DNA of 64,000 nt from Streptomyces piniterrae (GCF_005048155.1 NZ_SUMB01000002.1:902295-966294); one strand, 5' to 3'. Numbered from the stretch's first letter, positions 24,755-33,933 are shown. Notes: generated by a model not told the origin, from the sequence alone. Translations and numbers: made by a program.

Positions 24755-25225
24755 AGCCTTCGACCTGGTGGTCGGGTGTCACCCGGTGGCCACCTGGTGG
24801 GAGGAGGTCGCTTGTGTCCTGCAACCCGGCGGCACGTACCTCTCCCAGCAGGTCGGCCCGTCCAGCGTTCTCGGGCTCGTTGAGTAGTTCCTTGGACCGC
24901 AGTCACCTGAGCCGCGAGGCAAGCGCCGCGCAGACGACGCCGTGCCGCTACTGAGGCCGCCGGCTTGTCTGGAGGTCCTCGGCCTGCGCTCGGAGTCCTT
25001 GCGTACCGAGTTCTTCGATGTCGGCGCGGTGATCTACTTTCTGCGGAAAGCGATCTGGATGGTCCCCGGGTTCACCGTCTACCAGTACCTACCAGTACCA
25101 GTGCCTACCAGTACCAGTACCAGTACCGGGACCGGCTCAGGCAGCTGCACGACTGTATCCGGAGCGGCGGCCCCTTCGTAGCATGCACCACGCGCTTCCT
25201 TGTCGAAGCCCGCGAACCCTCCTGA
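24741..25225 (+). pseudogene. Decayed SAM-methyltransferase gene
   Basis: Three frames must be joined to read it. LPFADEAFDLVVGCHPVATW and VLQPGGTYLSQQVGP form the motif IV/post-I region and end in a stop at 24887. LRSESLRTEFFDVGAVIYFL and WMVPGFTVYQY follow in a second frame. RDRLRQLHDCIRSGGPFVA closes in a third frame at 25225. The 5' half with SAM motif I is missing. A microsatellite at 25080-25127 interrupts the last part. I read this as the 3' half of a class I methyltransferase of the type common in Streptomyces. Confidence 0.8.
25080..25127. repeat. TACCAG microsatellite inside the methyltransferase remnant
   Basis: About eight copies of TACCAG or close variants (ACCAGTACC, TACCTACC, TGCCTACC) stand where the coding sequence should read a single Gln-Tyr-Arg segment. 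Expansion here shifts the frame and is probably part of how the gene decayed. Confidence 0.85.
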
Positions 25226-25461
25226 TGTAGGCGTCTGTTGGTCTGTGCTGATCGCGCCTGATGGGCAGCCGTCAGGGATTTCTCGAACACGCCGGGTTGG
25301 GTGGGGCGGCGGCTGGCACGGCCCTGGCGGAGCCTCGACATGGTGCTTCTCATGGGTATCGGGGCCGGCCGACGAGGCCGGCGCCGGCTCCAGCAGCCGC
25401 ATGTTCCCTCGAAGCCGCTCGACAGTAGTTGTCCATGGGTTTGCTCCCCTGTCCCTGGTCC

Positions 25462-26382
25462 TCACCGGGGATGGCAGGTTGAGGACTCGCGGGCGGGATG
25501 CTCGTCGGGTAGAGGTTGGAGGGGAGTCTGACTCCTGCTGCGTCGGCCCGCGCGTGTGGGCCGGCCCAGGACGACTCCGGCCAGGACGAGTGCCAGCCCG
25601 CACACTTGCTGTACGGTCAGCACCTCTCCGGCGACTGCTGTGCCGAGCAGCACGCCGGTAACGGGGTTGAGCAGTCCGACCAGGCCCACTGTCCCTGCGG
25701 GCAGATGCCGCAGCCCGGTGAACCAGGCCGCAAAGGCCAGCGCGGTGGCGACCAGGGTGACGTAGCCGCAGGCGAGGAGCGCCGGTGTGGAGAGTGCGGG
25801 CGGAGGACCCTCCACGGCTGCGGCGACCGGCAGCAGGAACAGTCCTCCTGCGGTGAGCTGCCAGGCGGTCGAGGCGAGCACATCGGCACCGGTGTTCCAT
25901 CGCTTGGTCAGGATGTAACCGAAGGACGACACGAGCATGGCTGCGGCCGAGGCGAGGATTCCCGGTACGCTCACCCCTCCCGCCCCTGTGAGCAGCATGA
26001 GACAGACCCCGCCGAGCCCGATCGCGGCGCCGGCCAGGTGCGCGAGGCCGGGGCGCTCGGATACCAGGGCCCAGGCGATGAGCATCATCGCCAGCGGGGA
26101 CACCGCCATGACGGTCGAGGCGATGCTCGTCGGGAGCAACTGGGAGGCGGCATAGACGAGCACGAAGAACACGCTCACGTTGAGCAGCCCGAGCACCGCG
26201 GACCGCCACCACCAGGCGCCGTGCGGTCGCTGCCTGCACAAGCCCAGCAGGACGAGGCCGGCGGGCAACGCCCGCAGGGCCGCCCCGTACAGCGGGCGGT
26301 CCGGCGGCAGGAATTCATGGGTGACGAAGTAGTTGGCTCCCCAGGCCACCGGCGCGACAGCGGTCAGTGCGACCCACCGCAT
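25462..26382 (-). CDS. EamA/DMT-family drug-metabolite exporter
   Basis: The 306-residue protein has ten predicted membrane segments in two EamA halves (e.g. VALTAVAPVAWGANYFVTHE and GLVGLLNPVTGVLLGTAVAGE near the second-half signature). Proteins of this type export amino acids or small metabolites. I chose the ATG at 26382, which follows GGAAGC at good spacing; an ATG at 26394 is the alternative. The divergent MarR gene starts 44 bases away with palindromic sequence between, so MarR probably represses the exporter. The C-terminal tail is basic and Ser-rich. Confidence 0.9.
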   Translation of the reverse strand: MRWVALTAVAPVAWGANYFVTHEFLPPDRPLYGAALRALPAGLVLLGLCRQRPHGAWWWRSAVLGLLNVSVFFVLVYAASQLLPTSIASTVMAVSPLAMMLIAWALVSERPGLAHLAGAAIGLGGVCLMLLTGAGGVSVPGILASAAAMLVSSFGYILTKRWNTGADVLASTAWQLTAGGLFLLPVAAAVEGPPPALSTPALLACGYVTLVATALAFAAWFTGLRHLPAGTVGLVGLLNPVTGVLLGTAVAGEVLTVQQVCGLALVLAGVVLGRPTRAGRRSRSQTPLQPLPDEHPARESSTCHPR

Positions 26383-26425
26383 ATTAGCTTCCATGGAAGA
26401 CAATATATCTTCTGGGGAAGCTATT
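26382..26425. promoter_or_regulatory. Shared divergent MarR/EamA operator region
   Basis: This short intergenic stretch is AT-rich and layered with symmetry: CTTCCATGGAAG is a perfect palindrome, AGCTTCC and GGAAGCT face each other across about 22 bases, and GAAGA/TCTTC lie inside. Such nested repeats between a MarR gene and its target fit autorepression with control of the exporter. Confidence 0.65.
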
Positions 26426-26959
26426 ATGGTGTCCATGGATGACCCGCAGCCCCTGGACCGCGTAGCCCGCATCCAGGCCGACTGGCGCCGCGAACGGCCC
26501 GACATCGACATCGCTCCGCAAGGCGTGATCGGCCGACTGCACCGCCTGGCCGACCAGCTCACCGAGGAACTCTGCCTCGTCTACGGACGCTACGGACTCA
26601 GCGAGGGGGAGTTCGACGTCCTGTGCGCACTGCGCCGCGCCGGTGAGCCCTACGAACGGGCACCCGGCGAACTCGCCGCCCACACCATGGTCACCACCGG
26701 CGCGATGACGAAGAGAATCGACCGCCTGGAGCGCGCCGGACTCGTCACCCGCCGCCGTTCCGACGACGACCAGCGCGGCCGGATCGTCGCCCTCACCCGG
26801 CCCGGACGCGAACTCATCGACCGGGCGTTCACCGACCACATGCGCAACGAACGCCGCCTGCTGGACCTGTTGACACCCGCCGAGACCCAGGCACTCGAAG
26901 GGCTGCTCACAACCTGGCTCTCCCGCGTGGAAAATCCGCGTCCGTCCGACAGCAAGTGA
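26426..26959 (+). CDS. MarR-family transcriptional regulator
   Basis: The 177-residue protein (start ATG 26426 after GGGGAAG; ATG at 26393 would run through the operator) has the MarR winged helix: GLSEGEFDVLCALRRAG, then TMVTTGAMTKRIDRLERAGL, and the wing VTRRRSDDDQRGRIVALT. N- and C-terminal helices form the dimer region. It is divergent from the EamA exporter and most likely represses both promoters until a ligand, probably the exported compound, binds. Confidence 0.92.
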   Translation: MVSMDDPQPLDRVARIQADWRRERPDIDIAPQGVIGRLHRLADQLTEELCLVYGRYGLSEGEFDVLCALRRAGEPYERAPGELAAHTMVTTGAMTKRIDRLERAGLVTRRRSDDDQRGRIVALTRPGRELIDRAFTDHMRNERRLLDLLTPAETQALEGLLTTWLSRVENPRPSDSK

Positions 26960-27250
26960 CCCACCGTCCCCATGAGATGGATGGGGTTCCGGCTCAACTT
27001 CTCTGCTGGGTGACGCTCTGTTATTGCTGGGCATCGAGCAGCGGGGCGGAAGGCGGAGGGCGAGGCACTGCGCGAAGGCGGTTGATGTCGGCGACCGGCG
27101 GACACGCCCGACCCAGCCGGCTCGCCATCGCGTCTCGTACGGTGAGTCAGAGCGTCCGCAACGACGGCGGTCGAGGTGCCCAACGCATATATCCTGCTGC
27201 GGGAGTTGCAGGTGTACGGGACGACCGGACGGGCCTTCAGGGGGTACTTG

Positions 27251-27631
27251 GTGCGCATGCGGAAGGGCGTCGTCCCAGCCCTCGCCCTAGTGGTGGTGGC
27301 GGTGGCGGCGACGGGGTGTTTCTCGTCCGAGGGCGGGGACGAGCAGCGGCTGACCGGGCTGCGGGAGAACTACTGCCTGAAGCTGGGGGCGTGGCAGAAG
27401 GCGCGGAACGCCGCCGGCACGATCACACCGGAGTCGTCGGCTCACGAGAAGGCCGGGCTCGCCGCTCAGGAGGCCTCCCTCGCGATGCAACCACTCAGGG
27501 ACGAGAGCGTCAGCGGAGGTCGCACCTTGGGCGAGGAGACGGGGTGGGCGATCAATGACGGTGACTCCGAGGCGGAGGCGCGTGTCGTGCAGTACTGCGA
27601 CGATGCCGGCTTCGAGACGCTGACCCGCTAG
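27251..27631 (+). CDS. Small lipoprotein, hypothetical
   Basis: The 126-residue protein starts with GTG at 27251 after AGGGGG; an ATG at 27257 is possible. A signal peptide with lipobox (VVVAVAATGCFSS, Cys near residue 21) is followed by a small helical domain with two Cys residues (ENYCLKLG and VQYCDDAG). These probably form a disulphide outside the membrane. No family recognised. The adjacent IS630 remnant begins 49 bases downstream and runs in the opposite direction. Confidence 0.7.
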   Translation: MRMRKGVVPALALVVVAVAATGCFSSEGGDEQRLTGLRENYCLKLGAWQKARNAAGTITPESSAHEKAGLAAQEASLAMQPLRDESVSGGRTLGEETGWAINDGDSEAEARVVQYCDDAGFETLTR

Positions 27632-27679
27632 GTGTATTGATCACGAGCGTTGTTGACTGTGCCAGGTCTTGATCATGGT

Positions 27680-28824
27680 GAAGACCTCCGGCGTGGTGGA
27701 GCTGTCTAGGACTGCACCGCACGGAGGTCTTCGTGTATCACCGTAACGCCCGGCTGACGTCTTCGGCAGACGGCTGCTGGTTGACCGTGTCCGTTCCGGG
27801 CGCCCGAGCGGGCATGTCGCCGCTGAAGCGCAGGGCGGTGAACTGGGCCTCGATGCGGTTGAGCCAGGAGGAGTTGGTCGGGGTGTAGGCGATCTCGACG
27901 TTGTTCGCTGCGGCCCAGGTGCCCACCCGCTGGCACTTCTTCGTGGTCAGGTGCGGGGAGAAGTTGTCGCAGACGATCGCGATGCGGATCTCGGGCCGGT
28001 AGAGGGTGCGGGCGGTAGCGGCAGAACTCCAGGAACTGGGTACGTTTCTTGACCGGTTTGATGTGGCCGTAGCGCTTGTCCTTGGCCAGGTTCAGGGCGG
28101 CGAACAGGTGCCGGGCCCCGCCGTAGCGGTTGTAGGTAGCCCGCTGCCTACGGCGTGGTTCGCGGCCGGTGTCCTTGTGCCTGCCGCCCCGTTCGGCCCA
28201 CTGCCACCCGGGGTGTGGCATCAGGTTGAGGGGACCGAACTCGTCCACGCAGAAGACCACTTCCGGTTCGTCGGCCTCGGGTATGACCTCTCCTCGGCGA
28301 TCGCGTAGAGGTGCTCGACGCGGGCCTTCTTGGCGGCGTAGTCCGGGTCGCGGGAGGTCTTCCAGGTCTTCAGCCGTTGAAAGAAGACGCCTTCCTCGCG
28401 GAGCAGGATGCGCAGGCCCTCGTGGCTGGTGTCGTCGACCACCCCCTCGGCGACCAGGAAGTCCGCCAGCTTGGTCAGACTCCAGGTCGAGAACGGCAGG
28501 TCGTTCTCGGTCGGCTTGGACATGGCGATTTTCTTGATCTCGCGGCGTTCGGGCAGCGTGAACGTCTTGGGCCGGCCGCCGTGAGTACTTCGGATACTGC
28601 GAGTCGAAGCCGTCGGTGTTGAAGTTGTGGATCATGTCCCGCACCCGGTCCGCGCTGGTGAACGTCACCTCGGCTATCTTCGCCACCGGCATGCTCTGCG
28701 CGGACAGCAACACCATCTGGGCCCGCCGCCAGGTCACCACTGATCCGCTGCCTCTACGGATGATCCGCAGCAGCCGTCGGCCCTCATCGTCATCGATCTC
28801 CCGAACCTGAACTCTGTCGGCCAC
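27680..28824 (-). mobile_element. IS630-type transposase remnant with several frameshifts
   Basis: Parts of one transposase can be read on the minus strand. The N-terminal helix-turn-helix (VTWRRAQMVLLSAQSMPVAK, then TSADRVRDMIHNFNTDGFDS) is followed, in another frame, by FSTWSLTKLADFLVAEGVV and RILLREEGVFFQRLKTW. The catalytic block CVDEFGPLNLMPHPGWQW comes next, and the last block NSSWLNRIEAQFTALRF holds the final acidic residue. At least three frame changes are needed, so it is inactive. An inverted repeat (GAAGACCTCCG at 27680-27690, CGGAGGTCTTC at 27722-27732) lies at the 3' end. Terminal repeats of the element were not resolved. Confidence 0.85.
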
Positions 28825-28844
28825 GCCGACCAGTGTTCGCTGAA

Positions 28845-28877
28845 CGCGCCGATCGGGAACGGATCCCGATCGGCGCG
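28845..28877. terminator. Hairpin terminator for the hydrolase gene
   Basis: CGCGCCGATCGGGA pairs perfectly with TCCCGATCGGCGCG around the loop ACGGA. It lies 23 bases past the stop of the minus-strand hydrolase gene (28900-29631) and next to the start of the IS630 remnant, also isolating that remnant from read-through. Confidence 0.85.
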
Positions 28878-28899
28878 TGGCGGACTGCAGGCAGCGCTG

Positions 28900-29631
28900 T
28901 CAGCCGAGGTGCCGGGTGAAGAACCGTAGTGTGCTGTCCAGTTCGAATGCCGGGATCTCCCCGTGCTTGCCAGGGTTGGCGTGCAGAGTCTTCTCAGCTG
29001 AGGTCAAGGCGTCGAACAGCGCCAAGCTCTGGGCCCGCGGCACTCGCTCATCGTCCCACTGCAGCAGGAACTCCACCGGGACGGTGATCCGCGCCGCAGC
29101 CTCGGCCGTTGCCAACGCCCCGCCCAAGCCCAGTACTGCCGCACGGACCCGAGGTTCGGCGGCTACGAATGGAACGCCGAGCCCGCAACCCAACGAGACC
29201 CCCCAGTAGCCCACCGGACCAGCACCGACGTGCTCAAGTTGCTGGACCGCGTCCAGGACCGTTCGCCATTCCGGGACGGTCTGGCGGGCTACGAGCGCCT
29301 GGAAGCCAGCGATCAGTGGAGCCAACTCTTCACCGGCCTCCACGCGAGCCTGGTTCTCGGTCGCGATCCGGTCGTACTCCTCATCCGTTGGCCGGTCACC
29401 ATGGCCAGGCACGTCGACCGCCACCACCGCGAAATCGCACTCCGCCACGAAGCGGCGCGCACGGCCCAGGATGTCTGGAGCTTTCTTGTGCTGGCCGCCG
29501 CCGTGTCCCATCAGGATGAGGGGCCGAGCACCGGCGGCACCTACTGGCGTCCACAGCACACCGGGAATCTCACCGAGGGTGAAGAGCTGTTCGCAGACGC
29601 CGTCGGACGACGTCTCAGAGGTGAAGCGCAT
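28900..29631 (-). CDS. Alpha/beta hydrolase (dienelactone-hydrolase-like)
   Basis: The 243-residue cytoplasmic protein has the alpha/beta-hydrolase plan: ILMGHGGGQHKKAP after strand 3, the nucleophile elbow GYWGVSLGCGLG, an acid in LLQWDDERVPRA and a His in NPGKHGEIP. This is the layout of dienelactone-hydrolase and small acyl-esterase families. No neighbouring genes form a pathway with it. A strong hairpin terminator follows its stop. Confidence 0.85.
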   Translation of the reverse strand: MRFTSETSSDGVCEQLFTLGEIPGVLWTPVGAAGARPLILMGHGGGQHKKAPDILGRARRFVAECDFAVVAVDVPGHGDRPTDEEYDRIATENQARVEAGEELAPLIAGFQALVARQTVPEWRTVLDAVQQLEHVGAGPVGYWGVSLGCGLGVPFVAAEPRVRAAVLGLGGALATAEAAARITVPVEFLLQWDDERVPRAQSLALFDALTSAEKTLHANPGKHGEIPAFELDSTLRFFTRHLG

Positions 29632-29849
29632 AGCGTTTCAAGCCTTTCGGGATGCCTTCTGCGGGCACTCCCTAGGCCATGCGAGAGAGGGAGCCCCGAC
29701 CTGTCACAGCGTTGATCGGTCTCACCTCCTCAGTTCGCAGCAGCGCACAGCGACGCAGAACGTATCACGGAGGGCTCAACCGCGTCTGTGCAAGGTCATC
29801 AACAGTGCGAACGTTGCTTGATGCGGCACTAGGTCTATGTTGAGGTCGA

Positions 29850-30128
29850 GGTCAGGGGTGCGTGGGCGACCTGGTTATGGTCGTAGAAGAGCCAGGCCCC
29901 GCCGCCCGGGTCTGTAGGGGTTCACCATCCTGCGTATGAAGGCGGGCTTGCCGGCTGGTGCACCGAAACCTCAGTCCCGGGTCCACAGGCCAGCGGTTGG
30001 AAGAACCGTCGCACGGCCTCCGTCATGACGCGGGCCGCGTCCTCGCCAGCGGGGAGGTTTGCAGCCGACCTACCACCACAAGATGGCACCGAGCCCAGGC
30101 GAATCCGCATCGCGCTGCTGACCCACAC
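29850..30128 (-). pseudogene. Possible remnant of a hypothetical gene
   Basis: The minus strand reads SAANLPAGEDAARVMTEAV and FQPLACGPGTEVSVHQP, then after a stop (TGG-TAG region near 29921) GAWLFYDHNQVAHAP. The sequence looks like protein rather than chance, with Trp/Phe/Tyr in place and normal codon bias, but it is cut by a stop and has no start or ribosome site. I do not recognise the family. Confidence 0.35.
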
Positions 30129-30130
30129 GT

Positions 30131-30550
30131 CTATGACCGAGTAGCTACGGCAGCGATGCCGGACGCCCGCAGCTTCCGAGCCAGGAGTTCCATCTCAGGC
30201 AGAGTCCCCAGGTGGCCACCGTTCAGCACACGCCGCAGCACAGCCTTGGCATTCACCAGGTCGATGCCGAGTTCAGCGCGCAGCAACCGCATGATCACGA
30301 CACTGTTCGCCGGCGGACTGATCACTTGCAGTTTCGCCGGTCCATGCTCGCAGAGCATCTGCTCCCGCCGTTCGCTCGGCAGGTCCCCACCACACACGGC
30401 GACCGCGAATCCGCAAGCGGAGCACGTTGACTCGACATCCCACCGCAAGCGGCCGTCCACGAGAGCCTGGACACCGCAGCACTCCAGCTGCGCACCGCAT
30501 TCCTGGCACACCGCGGGGTAATGGACGGATTCGAAAACAGGCTGCTCCAT
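30131..30550 (-). CDS. Zinc-ribbon protein with an L7/L12-like C-terminal domain
   Basis: The 139-residue protein has two CxxC pairs in its first half (CQECGAQLECC and CSACGFAVAVC) that probably bind zinc. Its last 60 residues (VIMRLLRAELGIDLVNAKAV, ELLARKLRASGIAAVA) resemble the ribosomal L7/L12 C-terminal fold, seen in several bacterial hypothetical proteins. The start is the ATG at 30550. It stands alone. A role as a small factor-recruiting or nucleic-acid-binding protein is speculative; no function is established by what I can see. Confidence 0.75.
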   Translation of the reverse strand: MEQPVFESVHYPAVCQECGAQLECCGVQALVDGRLRWDVESTCSACGFAVAVCGGDLPSERREQMLCEHGPAKLQVISPPANSVVIMRLLRAELGIDLVNAKAVLRRVLNGGHLGTLPEMELLARKLRASGIAAVATRS

Positions 30551-30940
30551 GTCACCTCCAACGGGACGAGGTTAGACGACATGCTGAGTGCGTCTGGTTG
30601 AACGTGAAGGCTGGGGGCTGCCGTGGGGTAGCAAGTCAGGGCATGTATGAGAGTTGCCACGCCTGGCTGCATCGGTGCGTGTCGGCGTGCCCTGGACGTC
30701 AGCCTGTCGTTGAGGAGCCGCTACACCATAAGTCTGCCGGTGGGTGTTCAGGCCGCGTGGCTCTAGGTCGTGTCCGATGGGCCAGGGCCGAAAGGCCGCA
30801 GCGTCTGGCATGGCACCTCGCGGCGTTGCCGAACCGTCCTAGTAGCTCCGCTATCAGGCCGCTCCGGTGCCTTGCGATGCATTGCACCCGACGCCGAGGC
30901 TTTCCCGACCCTGACCCTCGGACAGGCCTAGGGTGGAGCG

Positions 30941-31612
30941 ATGCCCGCGCTGATCGACCTCGCGTACACCACCGGTGGCGGCATCATCGGTGCTGCTGTG
31001 ACCACCTACCTTGCCCGCAATCACGAGCGGCGACGCTTGCGTGCCGAGGTCCAGCAGCAGCTCCACCGGGTCGGTGCCGTACGGGACGGTGTGTGCGACA
31101 TAGTGCCCAGTCCTGTCGCCGACAGACGTCGGCCCGTCCAGTACATGGTTGGCGAACGCCTGCTCGCCACCGGTGAGTTCGGGCTCTCGGCGCTGTTGGA
31201 CGACGGCACCGACGCCGAGCGTGCGCTGCGCGCAGCACTCGAAGATCTCATCGTGGCCGCGCTCTCCGCCGGAATTCCCCGCAGAGTCCTCGACTTCGCG
31301 GGAGGCGGAGAGGAACGTGCCCTGCAGTGTGAGGTCATACGTCTCATCGACCTGCGCATCGGCGGCGTCCTGGGCGACGAGAACCTCGATGCGCTCATGG
31401 ATGCGTGTGACGACTACCGCGAGGCAACCGTCCAACTTCTTCTGCAGGCGCTCTGGCACCCCTGGCAGAACCGGCTTCGCATGCGCGCCCGCATACGCAC
31501 CTTGCGTGGGCAGGTAGCGGCCCTGCACCGCCGCCAGGAGACAGCTATCGCATTTCTGGCCCGGCCTGAGCACACCCGCGCTCTCGCCCAGCGCATCGCC
31601 TCCGCTCCGTAA
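30941..31612 (+). CDS. Hypothetical protein with an N-terminal membrane segment
   Basis: The 223-residue protein begins with a short hydrophobic stretch (ALIDLAYTTGGGIIGAAVTTYL) and then a long helical, charged cytoplasmic domain with ERRRLRAEVQQQLHRVGAV and RMRARIRTLRGQVAALHRR. It is probably membrane-tethered. It resembles small orphan Streptomyces proteins with no assigned role. There is no operon partner. No strong ribosome site was found (GGTGGAGCG precedes the ATG by 3 bases). Confidence 0.65.
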   Translation: MPALIDLAYTTGGGIIGAAVTTYLARNHERRRLRAEVQQQLHRVGAVRDGVCDIVPSPVADRRRPVQYMVGERLLATGEFGLSALLDDGTDAERALRAALEDLIVAALSAGIPRRVLDFAGGGEERALQCEVIRLIDLRIGGVLGDENLDALMDACDDYREATVQLLLQALWHPWQNRLRMRARIRTLRGQVAALHRRQETAIAFLARPEHTRALAQRIASAP

Positions 31613-31614
31613 GC

Positions 31615-31960
31615 CTTGTCACCCAGTAAGTGGATCTGCCGGTAGGTGATCAGGCGGCAGGCCGGTGGGAGGAGCGCTTGATGGATGGCGGCCCTGTGTT
31701 CCCAGTGGCCGCGAAGGCGCCGGAACCCGTCCGGTTAGGCGAACGCGCGCTCTTCCCCCCCCACCACGGGTATACACCAAGTCCGTTGCCGCGCCGTGTA
31801 CTGCGTCGGGCGGTGGCAGGCCGGATGTCCCGGGCCCGTACCTGATCGCGGTAGATGTTGGGGGCGTAGCCGCGGTCGGCGATGAGCGAGGCCGGGCTTG
31901 CGGCGAGGCGTCCGACGCGGCCCGTGGAGGGGCGCAACAATTTATCCGCTGCTTGGCGTT
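31615..31960 (-). pseudogene. IS5-type transposase 3' fragment
   Basis: Minus-strand reading gives ASLIADRGYAPNIYRDQVRA, the last DDE-domain Asp strand, then in a second frame FRRLRGHWEHRAAIHQALL and CRLITYRQIH, the family's C-terminal block (normally RFRRLRIRWE...). A frame change and a loss of the VVERT segment show it is decayed. The 5' part of the transposase is missing. Confidence 0.7.
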
Positions 31961-32228
31961 TGATGCCGGGGCCGGGGCCGGGAGCGGGGGCTTGATCTGT
32001 GCTGGTCCGGGGTGGTGGTCGTGTCGGCCCAACTGTTGCGGCTGCGACGGGGATGGCGGCCCGACCCGCGTCCCTGACACGCCTCGCGGCGCCGGCGGAT
32101 GGACGGTTCGGCGGCGACCACACCCTGGGATCGGCCCGATGTCGAACCGGGTCCGGCAGGCGCACGTGCCGGACCCGGCCGGGCATGTGTGCCGGACCTG
32201 GCGGGTCCAACTGCCGGGCCTGGCAGTG

Positions 32229-32447
32229 TCAGCTATTCATGGCCGCCCAGAATTCCTCGAAGGACATCTGGCGGTCGCCGTTGGTGTCGAGGGAGTCGAT
32301 CAGTTCCTGGGCCTGCGCCTCGGTGATTTCCGAGCCCTCCAACTCCGCCACGACCTGCCGGTATTCGTCTGCGGTGACCTGGCCGTCCCCGTCGAGGTCG
32401 TAGCGCTCGAAGACCTTCCGCGCCGCTGTCTCCACGATGTCTGCCAT
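32229..32447 (-). CDS. Small EF-hand calcium-binding protein
   Basis: The 72-residue protein carries two EF-hands. The first loop is DLDGDGQVTADE, with every calcium ligand in place. The second is DTNGDRQMSFEE, also complete. The linker is acidic and helical. This matches the calerythrin-like small EF-hand proteins found across Streptomyces, which buffer or sense calcium. It is monocistronic on the minus strand and starts at the ATG at 32447 with GGAAGGGCAG upstream. Confidence 0.93.
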   Translation of the reverse strand: MADIVETAARKVFERYDLDGDGQVTADEYRQVVAELEGSEITEAQAQELIDSLDTNGDRQMSFEEFWAAMNS

Positions 32448-32679
32448 GTGCTCTGCCCTTCCGTGATCTTCGCTGACCAGTCCAGAGTAACCTCAGCCCC
32501 GAGTGAGGCGGGCGTGCCCAGCCTGCCTGGCTGTTGCCGACCGAACTCGGGGTGTGACCCAGATACGCTCCAAACGGGCCATGGGATGATCTTGGCGGCG
32601 TGAGGGGCGCCACCGTCACCCGTTCAGCCCAGCGTCGTTGATGGTGACGTTGGGCTGTCGTCTGGGGCCGGGGTGGGCT

Positions 32680-33235
32680 GTGACCTCGATTGAGCGGACC
32701 GCGTATCCACGGTTCAAACAGCTGATCAGTGCGTATGAGCTGCACTTGTTCTTCGCGCCGAGTCGCGAGGAGGCGGCCTGGGCCGCGGAGAGCACGCACT
32801 CCGAGGGGCACCAGCTCGCGCTGCTGCCGGCGCTGAAGTCGTATCAGCGCATGGGGCGCTTCCCGAAACCGGAGGAGTATCCGGCGGCGGTGGTGGACTT
32901 CGTTCTCCGGGCGGTGGAGCTGCCGGAGGGCACGGTGCTGCCGACCTTGGCGGACAAGACCGCGAAGAACCATCGCAGCCTGGTACGCCGGCACCTGGAC
33001 GCGCGGTACGAACCGGGTCGGGCGGGAGGTTGCCGAGGAGGCGATCCGGGCGGCGGCGGCATCGAAGAACCGCCCCGCCGACCTGATCAACATCGGGCAC
33101 ATCCGGCGCTTCGGCGAGTACTCCACCCACGAGCTCGGCGACGAGCCCGACGCGTACGACCCGCGCCTGGACGTCGACTTCACCCCTCTGCGCGGCGACG
33201 AGCCAGCAACCGAGGGTTTCTCGCAGGCCGCGTGA
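32680..33235 (+). pseudogene. Tn3-family transposase with an internal deletion
   Basis: From the GTG at 32680 the first 110 residues (TSIERTAYPRFKQLISAYEL, LALLPALKSYQRMGRFPKPE, LADKTAKNHRSLVRRHLDA) form the DUF4158 N-terminal domain of Tn3-type transposases. Past a frame change near 33010 the sequence continues VGREVAEEAIRAAAASKNRP. It then jumps to the usual transposase C-terminus (HIRRFGEYSTHELGD.PDAYDP), stopping at 33235. About 800 residues of catalytic core are missing, so only a deleted shell of the gene remains. Confidence 0.75.
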
Positions 33236-33293
33236 GCCCGTGTCCCGAGTCGGCGGCCGTCACATCACCGCTCCACCTGGTCGGGCGTGACCT

Positions 33294-33647
33294 TCACGTC
33301 TCCGTGGGCTCCTGATCGTTGTGTTCTTGCTCCTGCGCCCAGGCGATCGCCCATTCGTCGAGCGGACGAAGGGCATCACGGAGTGCTGTCCCCAGCCGAG
33401 TGAGCTCGTAGCCATCGGCCGAGGGCGCGATGATCCCGCTCGATGTGAGTTCGCGGAGCCGCTGGTAGAGGACGCTGGATGACAGCCCTTCGCACCGTCC
33501 CAGCAGCGCGCGGGCACCGAGCGGACCCGCACGCAGCTCCCAGAGAATTCGCAGCGCCCACCGACGGCCGAACAGGTCCATCGCGGCCATGACGGGACGG
33601 CCGGTCGTCGATCCACGAACCGGTGTTCCTGGGCGCGGCGTCGGCAT
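33294..33647 (-). CDS. HxlR-family transcriptional regulator
   Basis: The 117-residue protein has the HxlR winged helix: DLFGRRWALRILWELRAGPL, then ARALLGRCEGLSSSVLYQRL and RELTSSGIIAPSADGYELTRLG. It lacks the N-terminal Cys that aldehyde-sensing HxlR members use. The divergent CMD/EthD pair lies opposite, and two copies of a GTTTC-N7-GAAAC dyad stand between them, so it most likely represses both directions. The ATG at 33647 follows GGAGGGTC. Confidence 0.9.
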   Translation of the reverse strand: MPTPRPGTPVRGSTTGRPVMAAMDLFGRRWALRILWELRAGPLGARALLGRCEGLSSSVLYQRLRELTSSGIIAPSADGYELTRLGTALRDALRPLDEWAIAWAQEQEHNDQEPTET

Positions 33648-33659
33648 GACCCTCCTTGC

Positions 33660-33710
33660 GTTTCTTTATTCGAAACACTAGCATCCATCCGGCGTTTCTG
33701 ATTTCGAAAC
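33660..33710. promoter_or_regulatory. Tandem HxlR operators
   Basis: GTTTC-TTTATTC-GAAAC (33660-33676) and GTTTC-TGATTTC-GAAAC (33694-33710) are two 17-base dyads 34 bases apart centre to centre, about three helical turns. They fill the gap between the HxlR gene and the divergent CMD fragment. This is the expected arrangement for cooperative binding of an HxlR dimer pair. Confidence 0.85.
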
Positions 33711-33729
33711 GAACTCGACGGGAGAGCCG

Positions 33730-33933
33730 ATGTCGCGGATAGCCCTGCTGGAACCGCCGTGCAACGACCAGGCCGGCGCACTGCTCGCGCGCATGATGCC
33801 CGGGGACGCCCCGCCGATCGGGCTGTTCCGCATGTTCGCCAGAAACCTCCCGATGGCCGGCGCCATGCACGGGCGGGGTCGCTACGAGTTGGGCAGCCGG
33901 CTGACGTCCCTGGGCGGAGGTCGTCATGCATAG
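33730..33933 (+). CDS. Truncated carboxymuconolactone-decarboxylase-like protein
   Basis: The 67-residue reading frame starts ATG at 33730 after GGGAGAGCC and reads like the first third of a CMD/AhpD-type peroxidase (MSRIALLEPPCNDQAGALL and MAGAMHGRGRYELGSRLTSL). It then stops, losing the CxxC active-site helix that follows in the full family. The next gene overlaps its end by 8 bases, as if the missing part was deleted. I think it is a remnant, though it may still be translated and could couple the EthD start. Confidence 0.55.
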   Translation: MSRIALLEPPCNDQAGALLARMMPGDAPPIGLFRMFARNLPMAGAMHGRGRYELGSRLTSLGGGRHA

